Positions 14,160 through 25,074 of a stretch of DNA of 64,000 bases are shown here, piece by piece. The translations under genes and the position numbers were made by a program. Under the pieces are notes generated by a model. That model had not been told where the DNA came from, did no database searches, and saw only the letters and a list, made by a program, of their open reading frames with translations. Each line of letters starts with the position of its first letter. Position 1 is the first letter of the stretch. The stretch is from NCBI GenBank assembly GCA_021613375.1, contig CM038722.1, forward strand, positions 25,676,941 to 25,740,940, given 5' to 3'. This DNA comes from Megaleporinus macrocephalus (Eukaryota; Chordata; Actinopteri; Characiformes; Anostomidae).

Positions 14160-14640
14160 CTTCAGCTCAGGCTAATTATTCTATAATGACTATATGCAAT
14201 GTTTAAACAATTAGCCCATTAAACTACAGCCTATTATACAGTACACCAATAAAACACTTTAATCTCAGCTTATTGTTCTATAACTACCATATGCAGAGTT
14301 ACAATTAGCCTATTAAACTACAGCTTATTATTTAGTAAAACAATAAACCACCTTAATCTCAGCTCATTGTTCTATAACTACCATATGCAGAGTTACAATT
14401 AGCCTATTAAACTACAGCTTATTATTTAGTAAAACAATAAAACACTTTAATCTCAGACTCATTGTTCTATAACTATCATATGCAATGTTACAATTAGCCT
14501 ATTAAACTACAGCTTATTATTTAGTAAAACAATAAACCACCTTCAGCTCAGGCTCATTATTCTATAACTACCATATGCAGAGTTACAATTAGCCTATTAA
14601 ACTACATCTTATTATACAGTACATCAATAATGTATTTACA
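14160..14640. repeat. 95-bp AT-rich tandem repeat, about five copies
   Basis: The motif AATTAGCC recurs at 14209, 14303, 14397, 14492 and 14587, giving a 94-95-bp period. Each unit also carries TTAAACTACAGCTTATTAT, AAAACAATAAA, CTCAG-CTCATT and TCTATAACTACCATATGCA. Divergence between units is modest, with single substitutions such as ACTACC/ACTATC. Confidence 0.9.
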
Positions 14641-15340
14641 TATGTAGTTGTTAACTGTATAACTGCACCCTTATTATTTAAAAGCAACAAATTATCAAAA
14701 TATTTTAAAAAACAGGCTTATTTATTAAGCGGCAGGCTTATCTTTCAGCAATCACAATAAAATCTTTAACTGTGGGATTATTTAGTAAGTAAGTAAAGTA
14801 AACTATTGTTCAGTAGGTAAAATACTTTATTCAAATGTTTAACAATTAACTCCTTAAACAGCAGATTAAGTTCAACATATTATTCAAATATAATAATATT
14901 GTTACATAACTTTTTTCTAAACAGATTTTTAACAATCCTTAAACTGCAAAGTTATTATTATATTTAACAATTAGCGCTTAATACTCTTGCAGATCCTTTA
15001 ACAAGTATAACATATTATTCAAATATATAGAAACGAACACCTTAAATTGCAGGCTTATTGTTCCATAACCATTATCCTTAAACTGCAAAGTTATTATTAA
15101 AAAATGTAACAGTTAACTCATTAAATACCACATGTTTTATTCACGATTTACAAATAAACTGTTAACATGCTCAACTATTAATTGCTGATCATTTAAATAA
15201 AGTATAAACCTGGGATCAGAGGATTAGGGCTTATTGGTGAATATTTGAAGCGTTAATTGTATTAATTAATAAGAAGTCTGTAGCTTAAGACATTATCCAC
15301 TAAAACTTATAGTTATTATAGTTATTATAGTTATTGACTC
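14641..15340. repeat. AT-rich region, partly a decayed extension of the 95-bp repeat
   Basis: Scattered fragments reminiscent of the 95-bp unit (AACAATTA, CTTAAACTGCA, TTATTCAAATA) recur without a regular period. A short (TTATAG)n run lies at about 15309-15334. I see no other feature. Confidence 0.4.
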
Positions 15341-15821
15341 ATAGCTCTGCAGCATATGGGGCGAAGTGTTAAATATCTGAAGAGCTTCTTTAAACAACAA
15401 GCTACACTAGAAAAGCAATGAAAGCCTAACGGTTGATGAAAGTGCGGGTTGCTGGAGACAGAATCAGCTTAGTAACTCTAAACACGCTACACTGAAAACA
15501 AGGAAGAACAGCACAAGCCCTGCTCGCTGTTGTGACCCATTGAGGTACGCGTGCTATTGACAAGCTGCTGACTTAAAATGACAAAAGGTTGTATAATGTG
15601 TTTATTCGCGACCCAGGAACAGATGTGCCGTGTGCCTGTTTTTTTCGCTCTCTGGATAAAGTATGCAAAAATATTCCGCTTATGCAGATTCGCAGTTTGC
15701 CAGCAGTTGCGTCGCGCCAAGTTGAGACATGAACTTGCGATGACTTCTGCTTCCTCCTCTTTTTCTGTTTTTTATTTTTTTCCCGAGCGCTGCTTCAAAG
15801 GCCGGAGTGATCAAAGCCGTC
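15341..15821. other. Unique sequence before the GA tract
   Basis: GC-balanced sequence with several CpGs around 15540-15730 and a polypyrimidine run near 15750-15780. An open frame at 15578-15910 runs into the GA repeat; its N-terminal half has no recognisable domain. Confidence 0.4.
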
Positions 15822-15906
15822 TGAGAGAGAGAGCGAGAGGCAGAAAGAGAGAGCGAGAGCGAGAGAGAGAGAGCGAGAGAGATAGAGAAAGAGAGGGAAA
15901 GAGAAA
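15822..15906. repeat. Imperfect (GA)n tract
   Basis: Purine strand of GA dinucleotides interrupted by GCGA and GAAA. It faces the CT tract at 15995-16079 and is complementary to it in sequence type. Confidence 0.9.
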
Positions 15907-15994
15907 ATAACGAAAGTCCCAGACGAATAGAAAAATGCGCAAACAGCGCTGTCTATGCCGTCACTGCCTGTCCAAACAAAAGCAACATAGCACA

Positions 15995-16079
15995 GTCTCT
16001 CTCTCTCTCTCTCTCCCTCTCTCTCTCTCCTCTCTCCTTTCTCTACCCCTCTCTCTCTCCCTCTCTCTCTCTCTTTCTC
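15995..16079. repeat. Imperfect (CT)n tract
   Basis: Pyrimidine strand of CT dinucleotides with CCCT and TTTC interruptions, 88 bases after the end of the preceding GA tract. Confidence 0.9.
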
Positions 16080-17645
16080 ACTTAGCAACAAAAATTCTTG
16101 TCAGACAGTTTCAACATCTCAATTGAAGCTCTTTTTCTCTTTTTCTCTGTCGGTTTTCAGTTTCAGCCCCTGAGCACAAGCTGCATAATGGAACACTTCT
16201 ATCATGACCTAAATAAGACATCATGGCATCATAAGGCGTCGTGACAGCTTCGCTGCAGTCGAGAGGTCTTTGAGGTGGTCGTGTATCGAATCAGAGCATA
16301 TGGAGCAATTGGAACGGTTAAAGAAGCCCAGCTCCTCCAACAGCAACGACAAATCTCATCACGGCTTTATGCAATTAAGCATCACTCAGGATATCAGTTT
16401 ATGGGCGTTGAGTGAAATGCTATACTACAAAATCACATGTAACGGCAACTAGATGTACTTGAATTAGGACGCCAGCTTCCAATCATTGTGTTTTAGTTTC
16501 GAGAGTTAAACTCTGTAAGCACTCAGCGTTCACTTTAGAAGGAACTTGGCTGAGCCATGTTCTTCAGCTTTGCACTGAGGCTACAAGGCTAATGAAAGTA
16601 GCAAGGAATAGAAGTTTGTGCATGCTAAGAGATACACGTGAGCGATTGTTTGTACAAATCAAACAAGATTCTGACAAATGGGAAGCTGACTTAATGGTGG
16701 TAGACTGAATATCTTACCTAGATTTATATGTACAGTGCTACCTATAAGTATGCGCTATGGTAGAACATTACGATATGGTAACCATCACTGGTTAGGAAAA
16801 GTGAGAATACTCAGATGTCCATATGTCTGTTGTAAGGCTCATGGATGTCACACTATCCTCAATAAACTTATATGAATAAGAGTCACTGCATAATATGAGT
16901 TTTGTAGTTCTGGAAGGGCTACGTTGAAGAAATAACAATGACTGGGTTTGGTGTAACATGGCTCAGGACGCAGCCTTCAAAACCCAACAAGAACAGCTGA
17001 TCGATTCAATCACCATTGCTGTATCAGTTGTAGCTTTTGGGCTGTTTTGTTGATTTTATTCTTATTTCTGAATGAGCTGATCAACCAGCATGCAGGTTTC
17101 GCTTGTGTGTGTTGTGCTGTGGGAGATGCTGTAGTGCAGCCCACATCACTCATACAATAGTTAGCCCACTTCCGGCATTCCTGCTAATTAGCACTATAAA
17201 AACATACAAGCCAGCATACAGCAATCAGAGTAATCCCTCAAATCACGTGGAGTTGTGTAGTAATTTCTTTTTACCAGTCTGGAACATCATGATAGTGTAT
17301 AAAGAGCTCTGTTCCAGCAGTCAGTCTCCACTGATACAAGCAAACACACACCTATATACCCCCTTTTTATGACCTTACACATGAGTTCCCCATTATCTAC
17401 TGGATGGATCATAAACATCTCCTGAGTTTTTGAAAGACTGTCGTCAAGCTGACCATGTTTGTAACTGACCGTTTGACTAACAGACCCAAATCATGAGCTG
17501 TGGCCTTGTGTGTCCCAAAGACTTTACCCAGGAAACCCAACCCAAATGTAAGAAGAAGTGATATAACTTACGGAAAGCATATACAACAGTTGCTCAATAA
17601 TCTCAAATAAACTTGCATACCGTTGCTGTGGCAACTTTACAGGAC
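16080..17645. other. Unique sequence; 16085-16450 is a weak conserved-element candidate
   Basis: The first ~370 bases are balanced in composition, free of recognised repeats, and have the mixed texture of vertebrate conserved non-coding DNA. Conservation cannot be tested from one sequence. The rest, to 17645, shows no repeat or exon I can name. Confidence 0.3.
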
Positions 17646-17649
17646 CAAA

Positions 17650-18065
17650 ACCAATGGAACTTGACTTTTTTTTTTCCAAGCTATTTTAGAGCTTTCTATT
17701 GGTCCATTCATTATAACACAATGTAAATGGCAGCTGTTGTGTTTAAATGAAAAATGAAAGTAAACAAAAATGAGTTTATCTTTGAACAGCGAAGATATGT
17801 ACTTTTTGATACAGTATATTGATTGAAACTTTGCTAATATTGAAAACAAGATCTCAAAAACTTTTCAAGAGAGCACAAAAACTGTCTTCACTTTCAATGT
17901 AAGTCAACGGAACCAGATTTTTGTCCAAGCTATTTTGAAGCATTTCTATTGGTCCACATATCATGACATTTTCAAACAATGTTAACAGCAGCTGCTGCAT
18001 TCAATTAAAGTAGAAAAATAAAAATCAACAAAATTTGATGTTTTTCACTGAACAGCGATGACATG
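17650..18065 (+). mobile_element. Dispersed repeat family A, copies 2 and 3 in tandem
   Basis: Two successive partial copies. The first (about 17650-17830) has CCAAGCTATTTTAGAGC, TTTCTATTGGTCCATTCATT and GGCAGCTGTTGTGTTTAAAT. The second (about 17875-18065) has CTTTCAATGTAAGTCAACGG, GAACCAGATTTTTGTCCAAG and CATTTCTATTGGTCCA. Both match 8255-8500 and 63770-63935. Tandem placement suggests local duplication or a longer repetitive parent sequence. Confidence 0.65.
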
Positions 18066-18962
18066 AGGTACTAGCTCCCGTTGTTGGCTGCATACAGCAG
18101 CGCTAAAGAAGCAGCCCTCGCACTCGGCGTAAGCAGTAAACAGTGCAAATTTGATTTTCCACCAAATTAGCACTTTAAGTCTCAGAGGCTAGACACCAGA
18201 ACCACAGTATTGTCTTATTTGCGTATGAGATGAGCGCTTCTTAACAAAACAACTTCTTATTAGAGTCCTGCAAATGCACAGCCACACTGTGAAGCACTGA
18301 GGAAGTCTTTGATTTTCACACTCATAGAGTGAAGAAAGAGGAGCCGGTGCCAGCTGCAAACACTAGCTATGTGAGGAGGGCATGAGCGCTAAGAAAAAAA
18401 AACACAGCGGAGAAGTGATCGGTGCAAATTAACAACGTGTCCAAGACGCCTGCGCTTGCTCCTCTCCCAGCTGTGTCCTCTTTAAGAGCGCCGCGAAGCT
18501 GCAATCAAGAGAACATTCCACATTCGAGTGGCGTGGAGCTTTAATGCAGATTTTTTATTTAAAGGAGCGCAGCACAGTGCACTTTCCCACCAAAGCGTCT
18601 TCATGACTCATATAGAGTTTCCCTCTATTTTTATTTCCTGACACGTCTTGAGATGAAATCGGGGCATTTTCATGAGCACTGACAGCGCAGAAGGTGAAAC
18701 CTTGGCTACGAGTCATCTATACATGGCAGAAACGCTAAAACACCCACATACTCCAGAGTATACGTCTCATATACCCACCGCAGAATTCCAGCGTATTTGG
18801 AGCCGCACTTGAGTAGCACATGAAGACCTCAGAGTTGATGTCTGTATCGTTATAGCCACTATATTTGACCAGCCGTGTTTCAGTCTATCTATGCCACTGC
18901 TGGCATATAGACGTGGAAATGATTTATTGGGTGTTATAGATGTTTTAGGTTATAATAAAGTA
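18066..18962. other. Unique sequence; 18470-18720 is a weak conserved-element candidate
   Basis: No repeat recognised. The 18470-18720 portion is GC-balanced with intact CpGs (AGCGCCGCGAAGC) and AT-rich blocks such as TTTTTTATTTAAAGGAGCG, a composition seen in developmental enhancers. This is a compositional impression only. Confidence 0.25.
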
Positions 18963-18964
18963 TA

Positions 18965-19426
18965 CACTCCCACTCAAAAGTTTGGGATCACAGTGAAATT
19001 TCATGTTTTCAATGGAGTAGCCTTACTAGCCTTAAAGAATGTTGTTTTTGAGTCGGTCACCAAGCCTACTAAACTAACCTAGAATGTTGTTCTCCCTTTT
19101 ATACTCACTTATTAGTAGAATGTTTTTCAGCTGTGCATCACAATTGAGCAAGAGTGTCCTAACAACCAATTAGTCCAATAACATCCTTAACTTGGATTGG
19201 TGGCCGTACCAGGAGATTTAGACAGAGGACTGAGAATTACTGATAATAGAACTATATGTAAAATAAGCCTCTATACAAAAATAGACTTTAATACAAACAT
19301 TTTTATTCTTTAAAAATCATCTGATACACTTACATTAGTTGTGAAATGGACAATATTGTTTGTGAATTGCATGAAAATTGCATGAAATGAAATTCTAAAG
19401 TGATCCTAAACTTTTGAGCGGTAGTG
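18965..19426. mobile_element. Tc1/mariner-like MITE, copy 1 (462 bp)
   Basis: Flanked by TA on both sides (18963-18964 and 19427-19428). The left end reads CACTCCCACTCAAAAGTTTG and the right end is the complement of CACTACCGCTCAAAAGTTTA, giving terminal inverted repeats of about 28 bases. The interior matches the copies at 23551 and 37890 (TTGGATTGGTGG, CAGCTGTGCATCACAATTGA) but lacks about 45 bases present in the 37890 copy. No transposase is encoded. Confidence 0.9.
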
Positions 19427-19573
19427 TATGTCCATTTAACGTTCAGGCAATGGATACACGGTTTGTTTAGGTCTTTACTTTTCAGGTGAGTAAGAAAATG
19501 GCCTGAAACCATTAATGCTAACTTACTAAAACACCGCTTACATAAAAGTAATTTACTGTCACATTAACTGTCA

Positions 19574-19729
19574 CATGGGGCAGTCCTGGGCTGGAGGTTA
19601 GTGAACCAGCCTTGTGACCAGAAGGTCACTCTTTTTTTCCGATCCCCTGAACCAACAGGACATGACTGAAGTGCCCTTGAACACCTAACCTGTAAACCTG
19701 GAGCTCGCTGTCCCTAAGTGTATGTTCGC

Positions 19730-19789
<60 letters not shown>

Positions 19790-19820
19790 CACTGCACGAC
19801 TGGGTTAAATGCAGTGGTCA
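19574..19820 (+). mobile_element. tRNA-derived SINE with expanded (TG)n
   Basis: The head reads GGAGGTTAGTGAACCAGCCT, TGTGACCAGAAGGTCACT, then CCGATCCCCTGAACC, AAGTGCCCTTGAACACCTAA and a tail with GGGTTAAATGCAGTGGTCAA. A (TG)n run at 19732-19787 sits at the GTGTGTGTTCACTG position of the family and has evidently grown from it. The A/B promoter boxes are degraded. It supplies the intact order needed to recognise the split copy at 44102/45536. Confidence 0.8.
19732..19787. repeat. (TG)n microsatellite
   Basis: About 28 uninterrupted TG units inside the SINE 3' region. Alternating purine-pyrimidine sequence of this length can adopt Z-DNA. Confidence 0.97.
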
Positions 19821-20109
19821 AACTCCTCTGTTCACAAAACACAAGTGACACATAGTTTTAACGTTCTAACGTTAGCCTATTTTATTCATCAAAGTGTTTT
19901 TCTTTTTGTGAATAGATGTTGTAAAGATTTTTTTATATACTGCTCTAGTGTAATACACACATTAACACGTTACTGTTACACAGAGAGTCTCTCCGGAGCA
20001 GACAGAGTCTCCCAGATACTACTCAGCTTCAGCACTCGAGACTAACTAACTAACTAAAGAGAACAGAACAGAGCCGCCGTGTTAACCAGCTTTACAGCAA
20101 ATCAGCCTC

Positions 20110-21226
20110 TCCATCGTCGCTCGCGCTGTTTCTTTCTCTCTTTCCCGCGTTGTTTCTCTCTCTTTCTCTCTCTCATCGCTCGCTCTGTCTCTCTCTCTCT
20201 CATCGCTCGCTCTGTCTCTCTCTCTCTCATCGCTCGCGCTGTTTCTCTCTCTCTCTCATCGCTCGCGCTGTTTCTTTCTCTCTTTCCCGCGTTGTTTCTC
20301 TCTCTTTCTCTCTCTCTCATCGCTCGCTCTGTTTCTCTCTCTCTCATCGCTCGCGCTGTTTCTCTCTCTCTCTCATCGCTCACACTGTTTCTCTTTCTCT
20401 CATTGCTCGCTCTCTCTCATTGCTCGCGCTGTTTCTCTCTCATCACTCGAACTGTTTCTCTCTTATCGCTCGCGCTGTTTCTCTCTCTCATTGCTCGTGC
20501 TGCTTCTCTCCCTCATCGCTCGCGCTGTTTCTCTCTCTCTCATCGCTCACACTGTTTCTCTTTCTCTCATTGCTCGCTCTCTCTCATTGCTCGCGCTGTT
20601 TCTCTCTCATCACTCGAACTGTTTCTCTCTTATCGCTCGCGCTGTTTCTCTCTCTCATTGCTCGTGCTGCTTCTCTCCCTCATCGCTCGCGCTGTTTCTC
20701 TCTCTCATCGCTCGTGCTGCTTCTCTCTCATCGCTCGCGCTGTTTCTCTCTCTCATCGCTCGTGCTGCTTCTCTCTCATCGCTCGCGCTGTTTCTCTCTC
20801 TCATGGTTCGCGCTGTTTCTCTGTCTTTTTCTCATCGTTCGCGCTATTTCTCTCTCTCTCTCTCTCTCTCATCGCTTGCGCTGTTGCTGTCTCTCATCCC
20901 TCGCACTGTTTCTCTCTCTCATCGCTCGCGCTGTTGCTCTCTCTCATCGCTCGCGCTGCTTCTCTCTCGCTCGCGCTGTTTCTCTCTCTCTCTCTCATCG
21001 TTCGCGCTGTTTCTGTCTCTCATCGCTCGCGCTGCTTCTCTCTCGCTCGCGCTGTTTCTCTCTCTCTCTCTCATCGTTCGCGCTGTTTCTGTCTCTCATC
21101 GTTCGCGCTGTTTCTCTGTCTTTTTCTCATCGTTCGCGCTATTTCTCTCTCTCTCTCTCTCTCTCTCTCATCGCTCGCGCTGTTGCTCTCTCTCTCTCTG
21201 GTCGCTGTTTCTCTCTCTCTCCCTGA
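20110..21226. repeat. CpG-rich ~25-bp minisatellite (CATCGCTCGCGCTG + pyrimidine run)
   Basis: About 45 units of a CATCGCTCGCGCTGTTTC core followed by a variable CT run, so unit length ranges from about 21 to 33. Core variants include CTCGTGCTGC, CTCACACTG and CTCGAACTG. Larger duplications are visible: CATCACTCGA recurs 167 bases apart (20441, 20608), and a TTTCCCGCGTTG-containing block is repeated near 20145 and 20287. All plus frames are largely stop-free, producing Ser/Leu/Arg open frames up to 418 codons that I regard as artefacts. Confidence 0.95.
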
Positions 21227-21549
21227 GTGCCTCATCCTCCTTTGTTTTCTTTTTCTATTTTTGATGTTATCTACAGACTTCTACATATTCGGCCCTCGGC
21301 TGACCCTTACCTCTGAACATAGGCATCGGCTATAGAACAACCCTTAGCGATCTATCTCTAGTTGTGAATAGTAAGTGTTTGGCTAAAAATATCATTGTTT
21401 AAAACATATTAACAAGGAAAACAATAATCATAACATTAAAAAGAGTGGAAAATATAATGAGCCCTTGAAACGGTGTAATGTGTACGAGCTGATTATTGCT
21501 GTCAGAAACATAAATACAGTTTCTCCATTGTGCCAGCTGACACTTACCT
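21227..21549. other. Unique non-coding sequence
   Basis: Short spacer with no recognised feature between the CpG-rich minisatellite and a dispersed repeat fragment. Confidence 0.4.
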
Positions 21550-21715
21550 TCTAATGATTCTCTGTATACTTCGTTAGCCCTGTTCTTTCAGCCTGTCCCT
21601 CAATGATCAGGACCCCCAAAGCAGAGCAGATATTATTTGGGCAGCACTCTTAGCATTGCAGTGACACTGATGTGGTGGTGGTGTGTTAGTGTGTGTTGTG
21701 CTGGTACCATGGTTC
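21550..21715 (+). mobile_element. Fragment of a dispersed teleost repeat
   Basis: TCAGGACCCCCAAAGCAGAG, TATTATTTGGG and GCAGTGACACTGATGTGGTG followed by GTGTGTTAGTGTGTGTTGTG match the recurrent core of a repeat I recognise as very common in ostariophysan fish genomes. I cannot assign a Repbase class from the sequence. It breaks off at a GGTACC, before the rest of the family consensus. Confidence 0.5.
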
Positions 21716-22104
21716 CATTAACTTACAAGGAAAGCAATGTAGAAAGGTCTATTTCAGAGAGACGTATTTTTCTTTGCTCAGCAGTGATACAAATGATTGT
21801 ATAATTGTATGTGTCTGTTCTAAAGCTAATGTCCACAACAAGTAAAGTTGGGTCCATTGCATGTTTACCACTGTGTTACATCACAGTTCCCTTTAACGAT
21901 GTCCAGTAATCATTTGGAAAAAGAGGACCCCAATTATTGTAGTTGTCCAAGTGGAATTGCTCCCATGCCTGCTGATATTGCACCCCACCATCATTAATAA
22001 GATACATACAAGTTCAGTATACAAGATACACCAAATCAAATGTGTCTTAAAACGAATGTCAAACATCAAAATGTCTTTAACATAATAAAAACTGTATATT
22101 TAAT

Positions 22105-22145
22105 CAGTTGTGTTCAAACGTTTGACTGATACTGACCAGAATGTT
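22105..22145 (-). mobile_element. Remnant of a MITE terminal repeat
   Basis: On the minus strand it reads CAGTATCAGTCAAACGTTTG, close to the CACTACCAGTCAAACGTTT unit amplified at 46948-47485. Only one terminus is present. Confidence 0.35.
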
Positions 22146-22178
22146 CTAAGATTATAGGTGGTTATATGAGTTCTCAAA

Positions 22179-22208
22179 TATAAATAAATAAATAAATAAA
22201 TAAATAAA
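22179..22208. repeat. (AAAT)n microsatellite
   Basis: About seven AAAT units. Confidence 0.9.
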
Positions 22209-22377
22209 GAGAGACCTGCTCTCTCAAAGGAGTTACGAGAGAAGTACAGGTCACTCACTCAAACCTGGCCAGTGGGCTTCTCCTGATTGGCCTGTCATGG
22301 ACATGACTTCTCAACGCAGAACACATCTGTTATAGTATTGATCTTTTTGTGGAGTGGAGCCGAGTCAGGCTCTCTAA

Positions 22378-22482
22378 TTTCTCTCTCTCTTACGCTCTCT
22401 CTTTGTCACACTCACTCTCTCTCATTCTGTATCTCACTCTCTGTCTCTCACTCTGTCACTCTGTCTCTCTCACTCTCCTTGC
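22378..22482. repeat. Imperfect (TC)n with CACTCT interruptions
   Basis: CT-rich tract where CTCTCTCT alternates with CACTCTGTC-type units. It underlies a Ser/Leu-rich 99-codon frame that is not a plausible gene. Confidence 0.8.
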
Positions 22483-23535
22483 GTTTCCATAACTGTCCCA
22501 CTCTTTGTCCGTCTCACTCCGTCTGGCCGATTATGCTTGTCGGCTCTTGGCCGTGCGGAGACCGAGAGACTGAGAGGGACCAATAAAGCTGAGAGGTTTA
22601 TAATGACAGCTGTTATTGTGGACAATTTGCAGGAGAGCAAAAGAGCAAGAAAGTGAGGGAGAGGGAGAGACGGCTTCTCGCGCTCGGCTGCTTTATTTTC
22701 TTCTCGGTTATCTCCCCATCAGGGAAAGAAGATATACTGAGTCATATGCAGGAGAGCGAGAGATGTGGCTAACAAAGGAAGAGATACCGTGTATGGAGTC
22801 GTGTAAAAATAGAATGAGGGTACAAGGTCGTGATTGAATTCTGGATCTCGGCAAAAATCCATTGACCCACACAGATACGCAGGTTCAGGGCAAATGGCTC
22901 ATGGAGAATGGCCACTTTGACTCATGCCACTTGGCCTAATAACACTTAAGGGTTAAATACACTGTAAGGTAGGGCTGGGGACGCAATCGATTACAAAATT
23001 ACGTAGATTAGCATAACGTGAGATGGCCACGCCTACTGAAAGCATGGATTTATCTGTGTACATCTAAAGTTGTGGGAGTGTTTTCACACAGAAACACAGA
23101 TTTTAAACTTATTTACATGTAAAGGCTAATTTATACTCCGTCTGCGTGCCCTCAGACTTCTCTGTGTCAGCTCCCTTTACATGGTTGCTGAGCAACACAT
23201 CCAGTAGAGGGCTGTTCGGAGTAAATGAAACATGGTGGCGGTGGATGAGCTCGTAGATCATTATTTACTTTAAAAACGAAGAGAACGACTGTTTGTCTCT
23301 GCGCTGTGGAGAAGATATTTTGAAGAATTTCTAATGAACGTGCAGACCCTCTCTTCAGAAAGTCCCGCCGTTTCTTCGTTGTTGTGTTAGTATGGAAGTG
23401 GTCGTGTCTTGCACTGCCCCCCACGGTCTCCAGTGGTATTGCTCCATCCTGTCCGTATCCGTAAGCTTTCTGAAAACGAATGTATGTATGAAATGAATGC
23501 AGAGTACAGACAGAAGACTCATTTAAGGCTCATTT
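22483..23535. other. Unique sequence with a possible hAT-like terminus
   Basis: At about 22974 a TAGGGCTGGGGACGCAATCG motif followed by ATTACAAAATTACG resembles hAT-type ends that carry ATCGATT words. A matching ATTAATCGATTATTAAAC lies near 24131-24150. If real, the element would enclose the MITE at 23551. Otherwise no features. Confidence 0.25.
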
Positions 23536-23550
23536 ATATATATATATATA

Positions 23551-24013
23551 AAGTTTGAGATCACAGTGAAATGTTCTTGTTTTCAATGGAGTATCTTCTT
23601 CCTTAACACAACAATGGACTGACGGGTCTCTAAAGAAAGTTGTTTCTTTCTGGTCATTTTGAGTCTGTCAGCAAGACATCAACTGCTGATCTTCAGATAC
23701 TAAACTAACCTAGAATGTTGTTCCCTTTTATTCTCACTTATTAGTAGAATGTTTTTCAGCTGTGCATCACAATTGATCAAGAGTGTCCAAACAACCAATT
23801 AGCCCAATAACATCCTTAACTTGGATTGGTGGTCGTACCAGGAGATTTAGACAGAGGACTGAGAAATGCTGATAATAGGACTATATGTAAAATAATACAA
23901 ACATTTTTATTCTTTAAAAATCATCTAATACACTTACATTAATTGTGAAATGGACAGTATTGTTTGTGAATTGCATGAAAATTGCATAAAATGAAATTCT
24001 AAAGTGATCCTAA
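23551..24013. mobile_element. Tc1/mariner-like MITE, copy 2, both ends lost
   Basis: The interior matches the intact copy at 37890 almost line by line (ATGGACTGACGGGTCTCTAA, TTGGATTGGTGGTCGTACCA). However, the outer ~14 bases of both terminal repeats are missing: the left side is replaced by a TATATATA run and the right by TACACACACTCACACA. Loss of both termini would make it immobile. Confidence 0.85.
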
Positions 24014-25070
24014 ATACACACACTCACACAATCATCCATTAGTTACAAATCCATAACAAAGTGAAGAAATTCCTAACACACTCATAGTAAATTAGTCATT
24101 AGATAAATCGACTAATCAAAAAAAAAAGTTAGATTAATCGATTATTAAACTAATTGTTAGATACGGCCGTACAATAAGGGTTATTTGACTAAACTCTTCA
24201 ATGCTAGTTACTGCTGTTCAGTATTCTCTTCTTCAATACACCTATTTCTTAGTGTCGTTGCTGCCTTTTTTTTAAATGTAACAAAACCCTGATCTAAAAA
24301 AACTGAACATCTGTAATTTTTATTTATTAATGTATTGTTTTATTAAGTTTGTTTAATTACCTATTAGAACAAGAAAGCACGTAAACATGAATGTAAGTCA
24401 CACATCAGTTGTGTTGTGTTTAATGTGATTAAACTAATCGGTTACAAGCTCTGGTAGCTCTGAACTGCATTCTCAATGAGACATGTATTAGGAATGCATG
24501 CGTATAAGGACATAATCACAGTGCATTCAACAACAGAATAAGCCTTGTGCATCAATGGAAAGGCAAGGAGACCTTTAGAGGTGTTATTTGTTACGCCTGT
24601 ACTGTAGCAATCGCAAAAACTTAACATCTGGTTTATTTTACTGTTGTGTCCGATGGCAAAAGTTGGGAAGGTTGAACTCTTGGAAGAATGTTTCATGGTA
24701 AGCTGATGCTGCCACTGATGCTGGCATCTGTTGCTGCCCCATTCAAAGCAATGGATAATCGGTTTACCCTCTAACATCTACCTCTAACATGTAAATGCAA
24801 CACACTGTGTATTTTTATACATGAGAGTTTAACTAACAACTCCAATTATGGAGAGTTAGTTATAGGTCCAGTAACTTTACCTAGTAACTGTAAACCTCGA
24901 AAGATTTCACCTGACTGAATCTAATAACTAAGAGTTAAATACACTTTAAGGTTTATCTGTTAACTTCAGATTTCTTTGGATAATATATTAAAGTGTGGTA
25001 AAAGGCTATGAGGTTCAGCTTGGGCTTTTAAGTGTTCAATGGAATGGAAAGTTATCAAACATAACTTGAA
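24014..25070. other. Unique AT-rich sequence
   Basis: Nothing recognisable except AATCGATTA words near 24131-24150 and a poly-T stretch at about 24266. A 111-codon minus-strand frame (24442-24777) has no recognisable domain and is probably chance. Confidence 0.4.
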
Positions 25071-25074
25071 CACT

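Noticed and set aside
20079..21335. 418-codon and overlapping 358- and 257-codon Ser/Leu/Arg frames
   Set aside because: All plus frames of the CT/GCTCGCG repeat are almost stop-free. Three overlapping frames are equally long, which is not expected for a real gene.
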